This document shows positions 33,073 to 45,390 of a stretch of DNA of 64,000 bases, in pieces (position 1 is the first letter of the stretch; the number at the start of each line of letters is the position of its first letter). Source of the DNA: Romanomermis culicivorax (Eukaryota > Nematoda > Enoplea > Mermithida > Mermithidae); contig CAWUHX010000008.1 of NCBI GenBank assembly GCA_963922205.1, positions 124,001 to 188,000 on the forward strand, given 5' to 3'. The position numbers were made by a program, and so were the translations under genes. The notes beneath the pieces are model-generated. The model was not told the DNA's origin. It made no database searches and saw only the letters and a list, made by a program, of their open reading frames with translations.

Positions 33073-34227
33073 AACATACTCGCCATGTTACGTATTTGTT
33101 TTTTATTTAGTGTAAATAAACATTGAAAATGAGAAATGACTATTGCTTTTGAATAGTAATTGCTGCTGTGAGAAACGAGAAATGAAACGAGACAAGGGAA
33201 ATGAGAAATAAATTCTTTCTCTTATTCAAGGCAAAAAACGAAAATCAATCCGATCTACGATATTATGAGAAACAGATAAAAAAATCTGAAGTGATAGCCA
33301 AAGATGGCATACCCTTCTTGTCTGCCGAAATAATGTTTGTTAAGAATTTCATTTTTTGCTTAATCTCAAAAACTGCTCCTTGAAAACTTTCTCTCAGGTA
33401 CAAGATTTATTTTTGTCTCTCTTTTATGAAGTGCATGTAAATTAAAGAATGACCAACATCGGCGTTCACACAAAAGTTTCACTATAGAACTTTTTTGAAT
33501 ACAATGGAAATTATAGAACACTTAATTTGAAACAGTATTTCACTTCGAAAAGTTTTGCTTTCAACATGATATGGTTGAATAATACTTCTTGAATTATCGA
33601 AATTGAACGATTTTTAAGCATACTTTTTCAGAAGGTGAAGGCTGAAAATTATTCAACAACCATTGTATCATAATGCATTGAAGGGAAAAAGCACATTGTC
33701 ATTTCATTCAACGTTTTTCTTATCACAATTAACCAAAAGTGACCCAAGATTTACACTTGCCCAGTAAGAAATCACATGCAGGGCTGATCAATGCACAAAT
33801 TGCCGTAGAAAACAGCATATCATCGATCATAGATCGCCCGAAAAAACGTCGGCCGATATTTAAAAAAGACAATTATCAGCCGATGCCAATACATCGATCA
33901 TTTCCTACCTTCATTGGAAAACTACCGAGAAAATTTTATTCTTTAAATATACGTAATAATGACTAAATTAATCTCATGTAGAACAAAATTTTATCTGTTT
34001 TTTCTTCTAACAGTGAAAATGATCAACTGAATTTTTTGACCCGCATGTTTTTGACAGGCGTGACTTTCAAGGCACAGATTTATACTGGACAACGGCTAAG
34101 GTCAAGTCTTTTTTCATCCTTCGGGTCAGGAAACATTGTGTAGGATCGGGTAGTATGGCTGGTCAAATGCTCCGATACATCTTTAATCCCTAGATTTATA
34201 TGCAGGATTTCATTTTTTTGTTGTAAA

Positions 34228-34345
34228 AGTTTTGCAATGTCTATTCGAAAAAAATTACCAGATGATGAAAAATTGAACGTATTGAGCTTGTTCGTAAAAA
34301 AGAATTCCTGTTAAACGTTTGATCCCCTGATTACAAGGACCTTAG
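34228..34345 (+). pseudogene. Decayed MADF fragment in Harbinger copy 2
   Basis: Aligns at the DNA level to the MADF fragment at 12350-12470 (shared GATGATGAAAAATTGAAC-type core and GATTACAAGGAC). Indels and a TAA break the frame. Confidence 0.65.
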
Positions 34346-34671
34346 GAAAAAACGCCATGTTTTCAAGGTACTTATTTTATGGTTCGTACGTGGAAAAAAA
34401 TAAGTACGCATTTTAGGAGAAAAATTTGCTCGCGAAGTATGAACCAACTCCGAGCACGCTCGGCGAGCAAGCTGCTCGCCGAGCATTTCCGAGCATGCTT
34501 GGCGAGAATGCTCGGAGCTGTGCTCTGAGATGCTTCCCGAGCATGCTTGGGGTAAATTTGTTCGCCGAGCAGAAGTATGAACCGGGCTTAATAGTTATGG
34601 CCTCTGATTACTAGTCTCAAGAACCAGGCTCGATGTTGGGTGTAACCCGACATCGAGCCCGTTTCTTGCAA

Positions 34672-35068
34672 GTGGGGGAGTTTGGGGGGCTTTGACTCCC
34701 AACAGATTTCTATTGACCCCCAGCAGACTCTTGCTGACCCCCCCTGTGGATTTGATTTTGACAGCTATGACTGAGCAGTTGACGAAGGAAAATTATCAAG
34801 AGAGACGAGAAAGTCGTCATAAAAATGAAAATAATGCTGTAGTTGAGGAATTTAAAATAAAATTTTTCTAGAGATTTTAAAGAAGTAACATTAGAACTCT
34901 AAACAATGCTGTTCAAGCAAATTATTTCACATATCTGACTAATATAGGTTGAAGAATATACTGTTCGGATGTTAGAAGACCTTCCTAAGACCTTCTTTTC
35001 ACTATCAAAAACGAAAAAAATATTTCCATTCCATCCCCTGTCCTGGGTAGCCCCCAGCATGTATGGTG
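34672..35068 (+). mobile_element. Dispersed repeat with coding remnants, copy 2
   Basis: Homologue of 9003-9378. Retains LTKENYQERRESRHKN and NNAVQANYFTYLTNIG; a TGA follows the second block before DVRRP. Lies about 80 bp beyond the Harbinger element. Confidence 0.55.
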
Positions 35069-36650
35069 GGCACTTGTATGGTCATATAGTCCTGTAAAGC
35101 CTGCCTTTCCTGTTACAGGAAAAGCAGGTTGGCGTAAATTCAAAAGTTCTTGAAAAATAATTTATATTATGTACAAATGCAAAAATTCTTGAAAAATAAT
35201 TTATATCAATTCGCTCGTTAGAAAGGAGAAAAAATAGACCATGGTGTTGTTGTGTCAACTTCAGTTTTGTCACTTTAACTTTCTGAAGTTGCAGCCCCGA
35301 CAAATTTGACTCACACGCCGACGTTTAGGACAACTGTAGCCTGAGGAATTTGTTTACCAATAGTATGCTCTTAAATGCCCTTGTCTTGTCTATCATTTTG
35401 TGTATTTATTACTATTCCCTCTTTGCCTATACACAACTTCCATTATAACAATTATTCAAAAGAAGTACAACTAGGGAGCTTAGGTAAATGTGTGGAAATG
35501 AAGTTAAAACTTCGTTAAACACTTTTCATTTTTGGTTCCATTTCTAACTCAAATAGGGAAACCTGATGTTTAACAATTTGGATTGAATTTCAAGCTAAAT
35601 TGAACATAAAATTCGGAAATGTTTTTGCCTCGGAAAATTGAGGTTGGAGATTCAGCACGAGCCCATTCTGGGTAAACGCGGTGTGCTAAGGCCGATTCCA
35701 GGCTATGTCTCTTGCATTGCTTTGTACGAATTTGACCTTCTTCTGCCAATACCATCGATCAAAATGAAACTGTTCAGTCCGAAAGTTCCCTATATTTAAC
35801 ACAATGACTGCTCTGTTTGTTCGATGGAGCTGATGGTTTTCCACCAGAAAATACATATTATTCAAGTTTAAGACGCTTTCTAAATGTTTTCCCAAACCGC
35901 CTCCTCAAAAACTATATCCTAATCAAATTGAAATGTTTTGATAAAATATGCTACGTGATTTATTTTCCACTTTTGTGATGCATTGTGTATTGGATGCAAC
36001 ATATTCACTATCTAGAGATTCAGTTTTTTGCCGCTGAAAATCGACTTAACAGAAAATTTGAATTGCATACGAAATGGAATAGCATTTTCTTCGAACCATA
36101 AAGGCAAATGTTTGCTCAAAGGATGTTTATTGTGGGAAGATATCCTCCCATGAAAGCATTGAACTATGCAGTGTCAGAGTCTGCTGGCTACTTGCATACT
36201 GTTGGCCAGCATTTGTACAATCCAATGCTGTTGTCCTTACTTTGACAGTAATATTTCAATACGCATAGCTAATTGCTTTATGACTAATGTTGAATTTTAT
36301 AGGTGCGGCTTATAAACAGAAACAAGAAGTATTAAACAATCGCTCACTGTGTCCCAGTTACTACCAGGACGTCTTCTTCAATGGCACTCGTATGATGTAG
36401 TCTGGATATCTGGAGCTGGGTTCTACACAGCTTGCTAAAATTTCGCCCCAGCAAACGCCTTTCGTTGGGGAAATTTGGGTGTCTGCTTATTAGGTTACAC
36501 CAGCCAAATATATAGGGTTCTACAATGCTCACTAAAACTAGGACATTGTCACGAATTTGGCCCTGTTTTAAGTAGTTTTAAATATTTTTTAAACTAGATT
36601 CTTTTGGTTAAATCAGCATATTGGTTATCACAAAATGATGAGTCCAACGG
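35069..36650. other. No recognisable gene
   Basis: Nothing recognised apart from an internal duplication near 35140-35200 (AAAAATTCTTGAAAAATAAT twice, about 50 bp apart). Confidence 0.4.
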
Positions 36651-36654
36651 ATCC

Positions 36655-37870
36655 ACAGCAGAAAATTTTCTCTGTGGGCCGACTGATGCAAAGTGATCAG
36701 GGAGCAAATGGCGGGCTGAAGTGAATAAAAATGGGGTGGGACGAATCGTGGAGAAAAGTGTGGGGCAAATCAGAGGGCAAATGTGAGCTATTTGGGGGGC
36801 TGAGCTCGAGACATTCTGCAGGCTAAATAGTGGGGAAAATATCGGGCAGAATGACTGGCTGAAGTCAGGGTAAAATCACCTGACACAACGAGTGGCAAAA
36901 TTGGGGCTGAATGGCAGGTTAAATCTAGTAGCAAAATGCATGGAAAACTGGGGTTAAATAGCGGGCTAAATAAAAGATAGCTTGCTGCCGTGACGAAAGG
37001 TGGGCTAGGTTAAATTCGGCCATTTTTCAGTGAAAATTGAGCCCACGAAATAGTCCTGCATAGTGATGGGCTACAATACAAAGAAAATTTTGTTCCAAAA
37101 ACAGATCGATGGACGAGTTGGTGTAAGAAGAAGAAAAATTAGGTTATGGATTTGGAAATAGCGATTGATATGGCTTGCCACCAACTAGTACACTGTACCA
37201 CAGAAGTAATACATTGAACCTTGTGAGCTAGAGTATTTGGGTTCTAATCATAACAAAGTTAATCTGCTGTATTTTCCTTTTTCTTCATTAGACAATGCAC
37301 ACCACCGTCATCTAATTATCTCACTGTTTAGCTCGAAAATTAGCATTTGATTGGTCTCGAGAGCTGGCCCATCATTTAGCCCTGATTTAACCCACTAATT
37401 GTCCTAGATTTGCCCTACTATTTCCCACAGACTTTAGCCGGTCATTTGCCTCATTACATATCTCGCTATTCAACCCAGCAGTAGAGTACTGTTTAGCCCG
37501 AAAATCACCCCATCACTGTATGACGGAAAGTGGGGCAGGACAGTCAGCTAGCCCAGCAAAATACAAGTTCACATTCTGGGTTAAATTGTTTTTCACACTG
37601 TCTGCAAAATGTAGATGGTGTGAACAATGTAAGGGTTGTGGGTAGCGCATTTATGTATAATGAGCTCCTTTTCTAGTATGAGAAATTGTCCAGCTTGTGA
37701 TTTCTTTGGAGAATAAACATCCATTGACTCCAGAGCATTTCTACAGTAAGATTTCGATAATTATCTTCGTATGCAGTGTATAATTTTCAGATATGCAACA
37801 TCGACACCAATAAGCAAGAGTTTGCACTGCAGATAGCTGCAGCTCTGAGCCTATTGGGTCCATTATGTAG
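36655..37870 (+). mobile_element. Foldback element of iterated GGGCTAAAT units, copy 1
   Basis: The left arm (36677-37020) contains a dozen or so 18-22 bp units of the type GGGCTAAATxGxGGGCAAAT; the right arm (37370-37560) carries the complement (ATTTAGCCC). The stretch 37320-37870 aligns to the reverse complement of 48930-49500, including a non-iterated tail (TAGATGGTGTGAACA, TCATTGACT, CATTTCTACA(G/A)TAAGAT). About 300 bp of unrelated spacer separates the arms. Non-coding; resembles MULE/foldback elements with long modular ends, superfamily unproven. Confidence 0.65.
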
Positions 37871-39278
37871 CAATGACACAGGAGAACACAACAGATTAAC
37901 TTGGTGATGATCATAACTCAAATACTCCAGCTTACAGGGTTTAAGGCATTATTTCTGTGGTACAGTGTGCTAGCCGGTGTAAAACCATATCAATCATTTT
38001 TTCCTAATCCATATCCTAGTTTGAACGCTCTCCACAACCCCAGCCCATTTCCTGTCTTTTCATTGGTGCTCCATTTAATTAATACAGAGATATAATCGAG
38101 ATACTCACGAATGTTACATTTGCCACATGTTTGGTTCTGGCAAAGTTTGATTGAGCATTGTAGAAATCAGGTAGGTGGCTTTCCTGGTCAAGTATCAAAT
38201 GTCTGCTTGTGAACAAAAAATTCTGCTGGCAAACCGATTTCGCGACATTTGTAGAACTGGTTCCTCAGCTAACTTCATTGTTGTGTGAATAACAAAGAAA
38301 GGTATCGAAGCGTAAATTCTGAAAGTGCACACACTATAACCTGATAAGTTTTATTCACCCATAAATTTGCATGAATGTTTCAAACAATAGAAACTGTACC
38401 GATGTGTGATTTTAGGAACAAAAACAGAAATAAACATATAACTATAGATTATTCAGTTTAGAATGATGGATATCACTAACCAAAAAGGCAGATTCAATAT
38501 CGTATGCAAATTCTTACTTAGTAGAAAACTTTATACAGAAAAAGGCTTAATTTTTCTATAAGAATTGGAAGGACGAATATGACTAAAAAACATCCTGCTT
38601 ATCCACTATCGATTTGGACAGAACAGTGGCCAAACATCAGTGCTGCTCCAGAAAATTAATCATTAGAGAAAATTGTCAGATGGTCTTTTTGCAGCTCATC
38701 GACGACAAAATTCCTTTAATTGAGTGAAGTAATATAAGCTCACCAGTTTTTCCCATACTGAACTGCTTTCATGTGATTATTGCATCAATCCTTTCAAAAT
38801 TAATGAAGTATAGTCACATTTCATAAAACTGATCAATATGAAATAAGGGCCTGATGTGATGAAGGATAGGTTATCAATGGTATGCAGAACACTCCAAACT
38901 ACATCGAAAATTGTAGAAACCATCATAGGTGTACGGTTAGCTTCAGGAGTTTTACTTCTGTTTCACTGCTGACCTATCCAATCCATATTTTACTGTAAAA
39001 TATGCCTTAGTGATTTCTGTGGTGAAATTTGGACAAAGTTTAGCAAATTCATGCAGTTTTCAGTCTAGACTAGGCCGAAGGGGAGATAGTGCTAGCTTAC
39101 TCAAGTTGTTATTGAACATCGAGTGCACTATAAAAAGACATTGTCTGAGAAAATACACCTCAATAGCTTGACTCATTCGAATAAGTTAATGTATGAAATA
39201 AATACCAATATTAGTATTAAAGTTGAATTCTTCAAAGTTTTGAGCCTTTTTGTTAAACCTGTATTTCTATATTTTCAG
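37871..39278. other. No firm gene; weak exon-like signals
   Basis: A minus-strand stretch at 38109-38208 is bounded by acceptor-like CACAAGCAG and donor GTGAGT and reads DQESHLPDFYNAQSNFARTK in one frame, but a plus-strand donor overlaps it and no partner exon was found. Confidence 0.25.
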
Positions 39279-39510
39279 CTATACCTTACGATGGATCAAA
39301 CATATGTCAAATTTTTGCTGTGAGAGCTTATGGCAACTACATGGCTATTGAGAAGATCACGTCAGAAACACATAATACAACTGGTCCCTGGACACCTGAT
39401 GTGGATCACATAACCTGCACAAATTTACAATGTGGAGCAAACAGTACAAATCCTGGGGATGTATCTTTTAGTTACATTGTCCATTTCGATTTGGGTAAAA
39501 CTTTTTTAGA
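39279..39510 (+). CDS. Orphan internal exon, extracellular-type protein of unknown family
   Basis: 232 bp bounded by a strong acceptor (TATATTTTCAG) and a strong donor (GTAAGT). One frame is open throughout and reads about 76 residues: IPYDGSNICQIFAVRAYGNY, then MAIEKI, then a segment with two N-glycosylation motifs (NTT, NST), HITCTNLQCGANS, and VSFSYIVHFDLGKTF. Three cysteines, glycosylation sites and alternating beta-type hydrophobicity suggest a secreted or receptor ectodomain. It enters with 2 nt of a codon and leaves with 2 nt. Neighbouring exons were not found on this strand, so the gene is either widely spaced or a fragment. Family not recognised. Confidence 0.5.
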
Positions 39511-39689
39511 GTAAGTGCATTGTTTTATGAAGGATATGTTTAACTTGGCCAGCATTTTTGGTTCGCTGGCCGGCATGTTCAGCTGGCCAGTATGGTAGTC
39601 AGATAACCCAGCAAAGATTCTTTTGATCACCGGAATCTCAAGGCTCTCTATAAGGCTGCAAGTATTACGATTGTTTAATAGTGCCATAG

Positions 39690-40450
39690 AGCTCTGGAAA
39701 CCCAAAAAAAAGTAAAAATCGTATAAATGCAAGCAAAAATAAAAGAACTGAAATTCATATTAGAAAACAAAGCAAAAAATAGAAACAAATTAAAATAAAA
39801 AACACATGAATTAGAAAAACAAAAAAACCTAACAAAAACACAGATATGAACGAAATATAAAGAAAATACGTGAAAACTCTGATCTATATGTGAAAGAATG
39901 GATGAGAGAACAAAGGAAAAGAATGAAGGAGAGAATAAAACATGCAAGAAAACATAAACACAAGGAAATCGATATAAAGAAAAAGAAATATCATGCTCTC
40001 AAACCGAGCTTTAAAAAGGAAATACCAATAAAAGAAGGAAAGTTGCTGTAAACAATAGGAAAGAAATATAAAAAAGACAACATAGAGAAAGGACATAAAA
40101 ACAAAAAATGTATGAAGAAGAATATAAATATCACCACCAGTCCAGAAAAAACGAAAAGAAGTCCAAACAATGGAAGAGAAATTGTGAATTACAGGAACCT
40201 GAAAAAACAAAATAATGAAAACTGTACAAAAATGTAGCAATCAATAAAATGAGCCGAGGTAAGGAAAAATGAAGTAAAGAAAGGTAAAATGATACAATAA
40301 AGAAAATAAAACAAGAAAAGAACCATAATATAAGAAGTCATAAATTAAAACACCACAAATAAAAAAATAGGAAGATAATTTAAGAAAGCTAAATCAAGGA
40401 GCAGTTTAGCAGAACAAAAATCAGCACTACAAAAAATAAGAAAGCTTAAA
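39690..40450 (+). repeat. A/G-rich low-complexity tract
   Basis: About 760 bp of strongly A-rich, purine-biased sequence. Long minus-strand hydrophobic ORFs (39675-40240) are composition artefacts. Confidence 0.6.
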
Positions 40451-41321
40451 TGAAGCAATGTTGGAACTGGAGTTGTGGAACTGGAGGCGATGCTATTATT
40501 CTCGTAAAAGTGTAGGCTGTAATCTTTCATGATAGAAATACTATGAGAAAGTACAAGGTATAGTTTATTAACATTAAAATTTCACTTACCGAATGTCTTT
40601 TAGCAGTAACATTGTTCGGCTCGACAACGTCACATTCGCAGATGTTGAATCCCTATTCGATCAAAAGTGTTTGCATAATGTGACAACTGCTGGCTGATGT
40701 TCTTAGAGTTATAATTGGTTATCATTAACTGCTTTTGTGGACAAATTATTGTGTTAAAATCGATGAATAAAATTCAAAGTGAATTCCCAAATTTATAGCC
40801 TTCAGCATTTTGGGCCACGGAAGCAAAAGTATAGTACAGTTTTTTCCTGAAGGATTATTCTATCACTGTGCATGTTTTCTCGGTCATATAGAGGATGCTT
40901 CATAGTGAAGACACGACCGATAAGAATTTCGAATTTCTGATGAATTAAAAATTTATCAAATCTGAAACTGGGGCGTTTTGAATAATTTTACTTACTGCAT
41001 GTTATTGAGCCTTTACTTGGCATGAAACTCATCTTCCACATATTGTTGTACCACAAACATTATCACTTCATGTTTTTTAGCACCTTGAAACATTAGAATT
41101 AGGTCAATCTCTGAGCATATTGCTACATCCTGACACGAGCCCAAATTTATAGGTATGTATCATATACCTGATTTAGATGTAGCATGTTGAATGAATCAGA
41201 TCTAAAATCTGGAATCATCTTTTTTCTTTCCTTACTTTTGTCATATTCCTGTTTTCTATTACCTTTTTTTATTCCTTATATTTATATTTATTCTATTTTT
41301 ATTAGCTCTATATTTAATATA
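40451..41321. other. No recognisable gene
   Basis: A 63-bp minus-strand stretch just above 40590 is bounded by ATAG and GTAAGT and reads GFNICECDVVEPNN; too short to trust. Confidence 0.3.
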
Positions 41322-41590
41322 GGCTTTGGCATATGACAAGTTTCATTTCAGTCCACATGAGCCTTATGCCCATGTTAACCTTGAGAATTGATGAATACAA
41401 AGTATAGTTTATCACATAAAAACTATACCTTCTGTTCCCCTTTGACATGGAAGCGTTTTTTGAGCATTTTCCTGTAGGTTTCTGCAAAATTTTGTTCTTT
41501 AATTTTGTATCCAGTAAAAAAATGTGCTTCGAAGCTTCAGTCAAATCTGCTCACCCAGATTTATAGCTGTTTTCAAAGGACTTGCTGCTT
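41322..41590 (-). pseudogene. Relic exon, copy of 56290-56480
   Basis: On minus, an acceptor-like TTTTGCAG is followed by a frame reading ETYRKMLKKRFHVKGEQ with later stops. It aligns to the copy at 56290-56480 both across the coding part and upstream of the acceptor, so a genomic segment, not a spliced copy, was duplicated. Family unknown. Confidence 0.5.
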
Positions 41591-41912
41591 GATTCACACA
41601 AACAGTGTGTTTCATTTTTATAAAACATTTGATTCAGCGTAGGTCCTGTCCAAGAACAGTTGAAGTGTGATCTGGTGGTACAACTACTGGTCAAGTTAAT
41701 GATGCTTTCACCATGGCAACTATCCTATCTATGCATTTTTTGAAGAAAAATTGATGGGGATTCATCCTATTTGGCGAAAGGTTGTTTGCGATTGGTGTAT
41801 AACATTATGATTCCCCATTCCTTGGCCTTACAATCGCATAAAAATTATATAACAGTTTTATTTTGCCCGTAGGCACACAATGAACGAATAATAATACAGT
41901 GGTTATGGTAAT

Positions 41913-41952
41913 GTGACGTTTCGGTAGTCTACATACTACCTTCCTCAGGGGA
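41913..41952 (-). ncRNA. Hammerhead-ribozyme-like motif of a Penelope-like element
   Basis: Reads CTGAGGA (fits CUGANGA), one extra A, a 6-bp stem GGTAGT / ACTACC with loop ATGTAG, then GAAAC and GTC. The ACGT at the stem III position is palindromic, as in minimal type I hammerheads that work as dimers. Hammerhead motifs are known in Penelope-like elements, and a matching ORF relic lies just upstream. The extra A and unproven stem I leave activity open. Confidence 0.6.
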
Positions 41953-42094
41953 CAATAAACTTCTTTTTTACAAAATTCGCTACTTGAGGGAATTGAAACC
42001 TGGTGGTTTGATTGAGAGTCTAGAGTGCTACAACTGGGCCATGGGGGCCAGTAGTAACTTGTTTAGAAGTGCTATATATCCTGACTTGGGGGTA

Positions 42095-42379
42095 CTAGTT
42101 CAGACTTGGGTTCCTGTCTGTTGCCCTTCTAAGGAATGCTTGGTTCCATATGTGGCCTATTTCAATGCTCTTACTACCTACATTTTTTGACCCCACTTTT
42201 TCCATCTCAATGGTTTCTCTGATCTTCCTTTTGTAGGCATTAGGCTCTTGGGCAAGTATGGTGGTATTGTCAAAATTGGGTGTACATCCACATGATAGGC
42301 AATGTTCCGCAACACCACTTTTCTCAAGGCTCAGGTTCTTAAGGGCATTTCTGTGTTCTGCAATACAATAATTCTGCAA
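42095..42379 (-). pseudogene. GIY-YIG endonuclease C-terminal fragment, Penelope-like element
   Basis: 94 codons ending at TAG. The segment IAEHRNALKN..., SGVAEHCLSCGCTPNFDN, ILAQEPNAYKRKIRETIEME has the conserved C-terminal pattern of the GIY-YIG nuclease carried by Penelope-like retroelements (EHRxA...S-x-[VI]-A-E-H...GHxxNF...L...E...RKIREAIEI). The usual histidine after CG is replaced by C (SCGCTP). The GIY and YIG motifs and the reverse transcriptase lie upstream of this fragment and are absent or unrecognisable, so this is a truncated 3' end, the normal form of dead copies of this group. Confidence 0.75.
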
Positions 42380-44370
42380 TACAATACCTTTTCTGATTCA
42401 AAAGTTTTTATTCTAAGCACATCCGCCTTTCTGTCTATCATGCAGCGCGCGGCAGCGGACCTGAGACATTATGTTTTTACGGAAAAGCGAGTTCGTCTTT
42501 TTTGAACTCCAAAATCTCAAGAATGGTTGGGAGTTGAGAATTAAAAAAGCACCATTGGACAGATAATTGAAAACGCTTTCATAATATGGCCTAAATCATT
42601 AGAAATTACGTTTACATCTCAATTTACTCACTTCACACAACAGAAAAAATCAAAAAGTGTGATCTCATTTTACATGATATCTAGCAGCTCCTGGGAGATG
42701 GCTTAGGGGTCAATCGATAGCTCTTCAACAGCAAAATATAATCCAATATTTGCATTGAACAGGATACCTCAATATTTCGAATGATTTGAAAAATAAACTT
42801 TTAAAAATCTGTAGCTCCATCAATATTGGTCCCAAACAAATCTAATCTTGCTTCAAATGTAGATCTCAACAAAATCTTTAATCTGACAGACACATGTCGA
42901 GAGAAAACTGTAAACTACCTAATCGCCCCAGAGTCATATGTCAGAAAATTTGTGATTTTCACAGTAAGCTGTAAACCGGACGTTAAATCTCAACTAATTT
43001 CGGATATTTTTCGTCAACTAAAACACTAAAAGAAAAATTAGAGTTGTTTAACCTCGTGAATTTTCACGGCTTCAGCATTAGTCGTTTGTGATAGACCTAA
43101 TTCGAAAGACAAAAAAATGATATATTGAGCGTCAAAACTTCCAAAAAAAAATTCAGATAGTTAACGAACGATTGGTCAAACAGAAAAGTAATTATGCTTA
43201 TTAGGTTCCTTGTACAAAGTTACATTTGAATCGGAAGTCCAACTGATCTTTTGTTAAAATTTACGTTATCGCCGACATGTTTATCGACAAATTTTGACCA
43301 TAATTGTTTTTAAAAAATTTTTTTCCGTGGAATATGTTTCATTACTTTGCCGATATTAAATATAAAACTCTGAAACTCGTTTCATTAAATCCAGCGTTCA
43401 GCTTTCTATTTGCTCATGTGAAATATTTTAATAAACTTTTCTTTGATAGTCAGTAATTCGAATTTAAATTTAAGAATGTTGTGTGCCGACCTTCTGTAGT
43501 ATGGTTTCTTCCGAGTGGTAATATTTTACGAACAGAGGCCATAAACAAAATTTACTCCACTACAGTACTCGAAAATTGGATGGACTTTCCATTGATGAAT
43601 CTACAATACTCAGTTATGAAAATTTTCAGATGAAAAATTGATTTTGAGTTTCTTTCCAGGTACTAGAATGTTGACCTTATCAGAATATGTAAGTCGTACA
43701 TATCAATAGAAAGCGCTTTTGAAATCTCATATGCTGGTGCAACATATTTTGTTCTTCGATTTGTGCATTATGAGAAACGCCATCACGATTGACGAATTGC
43801 TTCATCAGAGTGCCACTCTCTTATTTTGTGGTGTTTGGTGTGACCGCACGCACTTATGGATTGGTGGTGCAGTAGTATGGTTCAGAGACAGGGTTGAATT
43901 GTACTGCAACCAAATTTGTCAGTGCGTGGAGTTTTTTTGAATTTCGAATTACAATTTTTCAAATAAATTTCCTATGAAATCTGAGTATTTCAAAAGCGTG
44001 TACTGCATAACAAAAAGCATTTTTGGCAGTTGGGTCAAAGGAATGTTTTTTTTGTATTGTTGTTGCTTATTTGTTTAGAAACGCGTTTAGAAAACTGATT
44101 TATGTACCACGAAGGCCATGGGTCTTATTCTGGGAATGAACTAGCAATGAGTTTCGCCCTCCAGGAAGTTTCCTTTCTCCATGAAAAAGTTTTTTGCTCT
44201 TGCGACTGAACAATGCATAGCTGAAAAATTGAAAGCTTGATTATGTACTGTATAATGAAAGGAAGATTATTGCAGAAAAGCTCCAATTTTAGTGATTTTA
44301 CGAAAAAAGCCCTAAAAATGAATATATTTCCCAAAAATGGCGCTGCATGCAAGTACCATATTACGTATAT
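42380..44370. other. No recognisable gene
   Basis: AT-rich. The ORF at 43719-43940 (plus) has many cysteines and tryptophans but no signal peptide or splice context. Confidence 0.35.
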
Positions 44371-45390
44371 TATGTTTGTGTTGAGGTCGTGATCATCAAC
44401 TCAAAAGGGAGATACTAGACAGAAATTGTTTTTTGAGTTGAAAAGCCATGACTTTAAAGGGCGATACCTCAATTTCTAATCTACTCCAAACATAAACCGC
44501 CCCTGAAAGATATGTAGTTGGTAAACTGTCGCATTAGACATATTCTTAATTATAGTGGTGTATTCTTGTATTTTTATTCAATAAATTTGGTATTGCGACA
44601 TATTGACTGCATATTTACAAGAATTATGCATTGTCAATTCTTCTGGACCTGAGCTGTATATGTAAAACGTACTAATTTTAAATTAAACATTTTGAAGATA
44701 CTAACCTTGAAATTCCAGAGTCGAAGTCATATCTTATTGATTCATGTACCAAACCATGGTCAATTTTCCCCACTACTGAACACAACATACATCAATTTCA
44801 CAATAGCAATTTTCTATTTCAGGCATGTACTATACTGCGAGGTTGCGGATAAACTGTTATCCAAAATTATGGAAGGTTCGTTGTCTATTCAATGAATTTT
44901 TCTTTCATGACAATCACTCTTCGCCGCTGCATCGATGAAGAAGTTCATAATTCTAACTAAAACGTAAGATGCAGTGCAATATCCGCATCTCAATTAAGTA
45001 ATAAAATGTATGAATAATTATGCATTTATCATAAAATTTATTTATTGTAATGTGCATTCAAATCTACCGCATAAATATGAAACTCCCTCATTTTTCACTC
45101 AAAAAACTGTAATTTATTCACAAGTTTTGTGTTATGTATAATATTGTTGGCTATGCAAAAAATCGTACGAAAATGTATAAAATAGCTAGCTGGTTTCTTT
45201 GCAAGCATTTTGAGAAAAACAAACTAAATGACAAACCTCCGATTTTTTAGGGGCGGTTTATGTTTCGAGTGGATCAGTAATTGAGATGTCGCCCTTTTAA
45301 GTGGATGATTCATTGCTCTTTGACTCAAACAACATTTTTTTTCTAAAATCTCCGTTTCGAGTGGATGATCATAACCTCACCACAAACATA
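44371..45390. mobile_element. Inverted-repeat element, 1.02 kb, ~145 bp TIRs
   Basis: Left arm (44371-44512) and right arm (45241-45390) are imperfect inverted repeats; outer ends are TATGTTTGTG and CACAAACATA, inner ends CAGGGGCGGTTTATG-like. TA is present at each junction, consistent with a 2-bp target. Each arm contains repeated (T/G)GAGT(T/G)GATGATCA motifs. The interior (44513-45240) has no recognised ORF. Confidence 0.7.

Larger units (their letters stand above)
31702..34588. mobile_element. PIF/Harbinger transposon, second copy, with nested LTR
   Basis: Ends AGCCCGGCTCATACTTCTGC and AGAAGTATGAACCGGGCT are near-perfect inverted repeats; TAA flanks both sides (31699-31701 and 34589-34591), the PIF/Harbinger target duplication. 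Sub-terminal arms (31710-31948, 34425-34575) are dense with GAGCATGCTC and GCTCGGCGAGCA. A solo LTR occupies 32183-33072. GGGTCGGGTCA-rich segments at 32040-32130 and 34130-34190 may be arms of another nested element. Only a decayed MADF fragment remains of the genes. Confidence 0.85.

Noticed and set aside
37140-37250. Another SINE head (B-box-like GGGTTCTAATC)
   Set aside because: No convincing A box at tRNA spacing and no second copy seen.
39675-40240. Multi-pass membrane protein suggested by minus-strand ORFs
   Set aside because: Phe/Leu/Ser/Tyr runs come from an A-rich purine tract; no splice sites or conserved motif.
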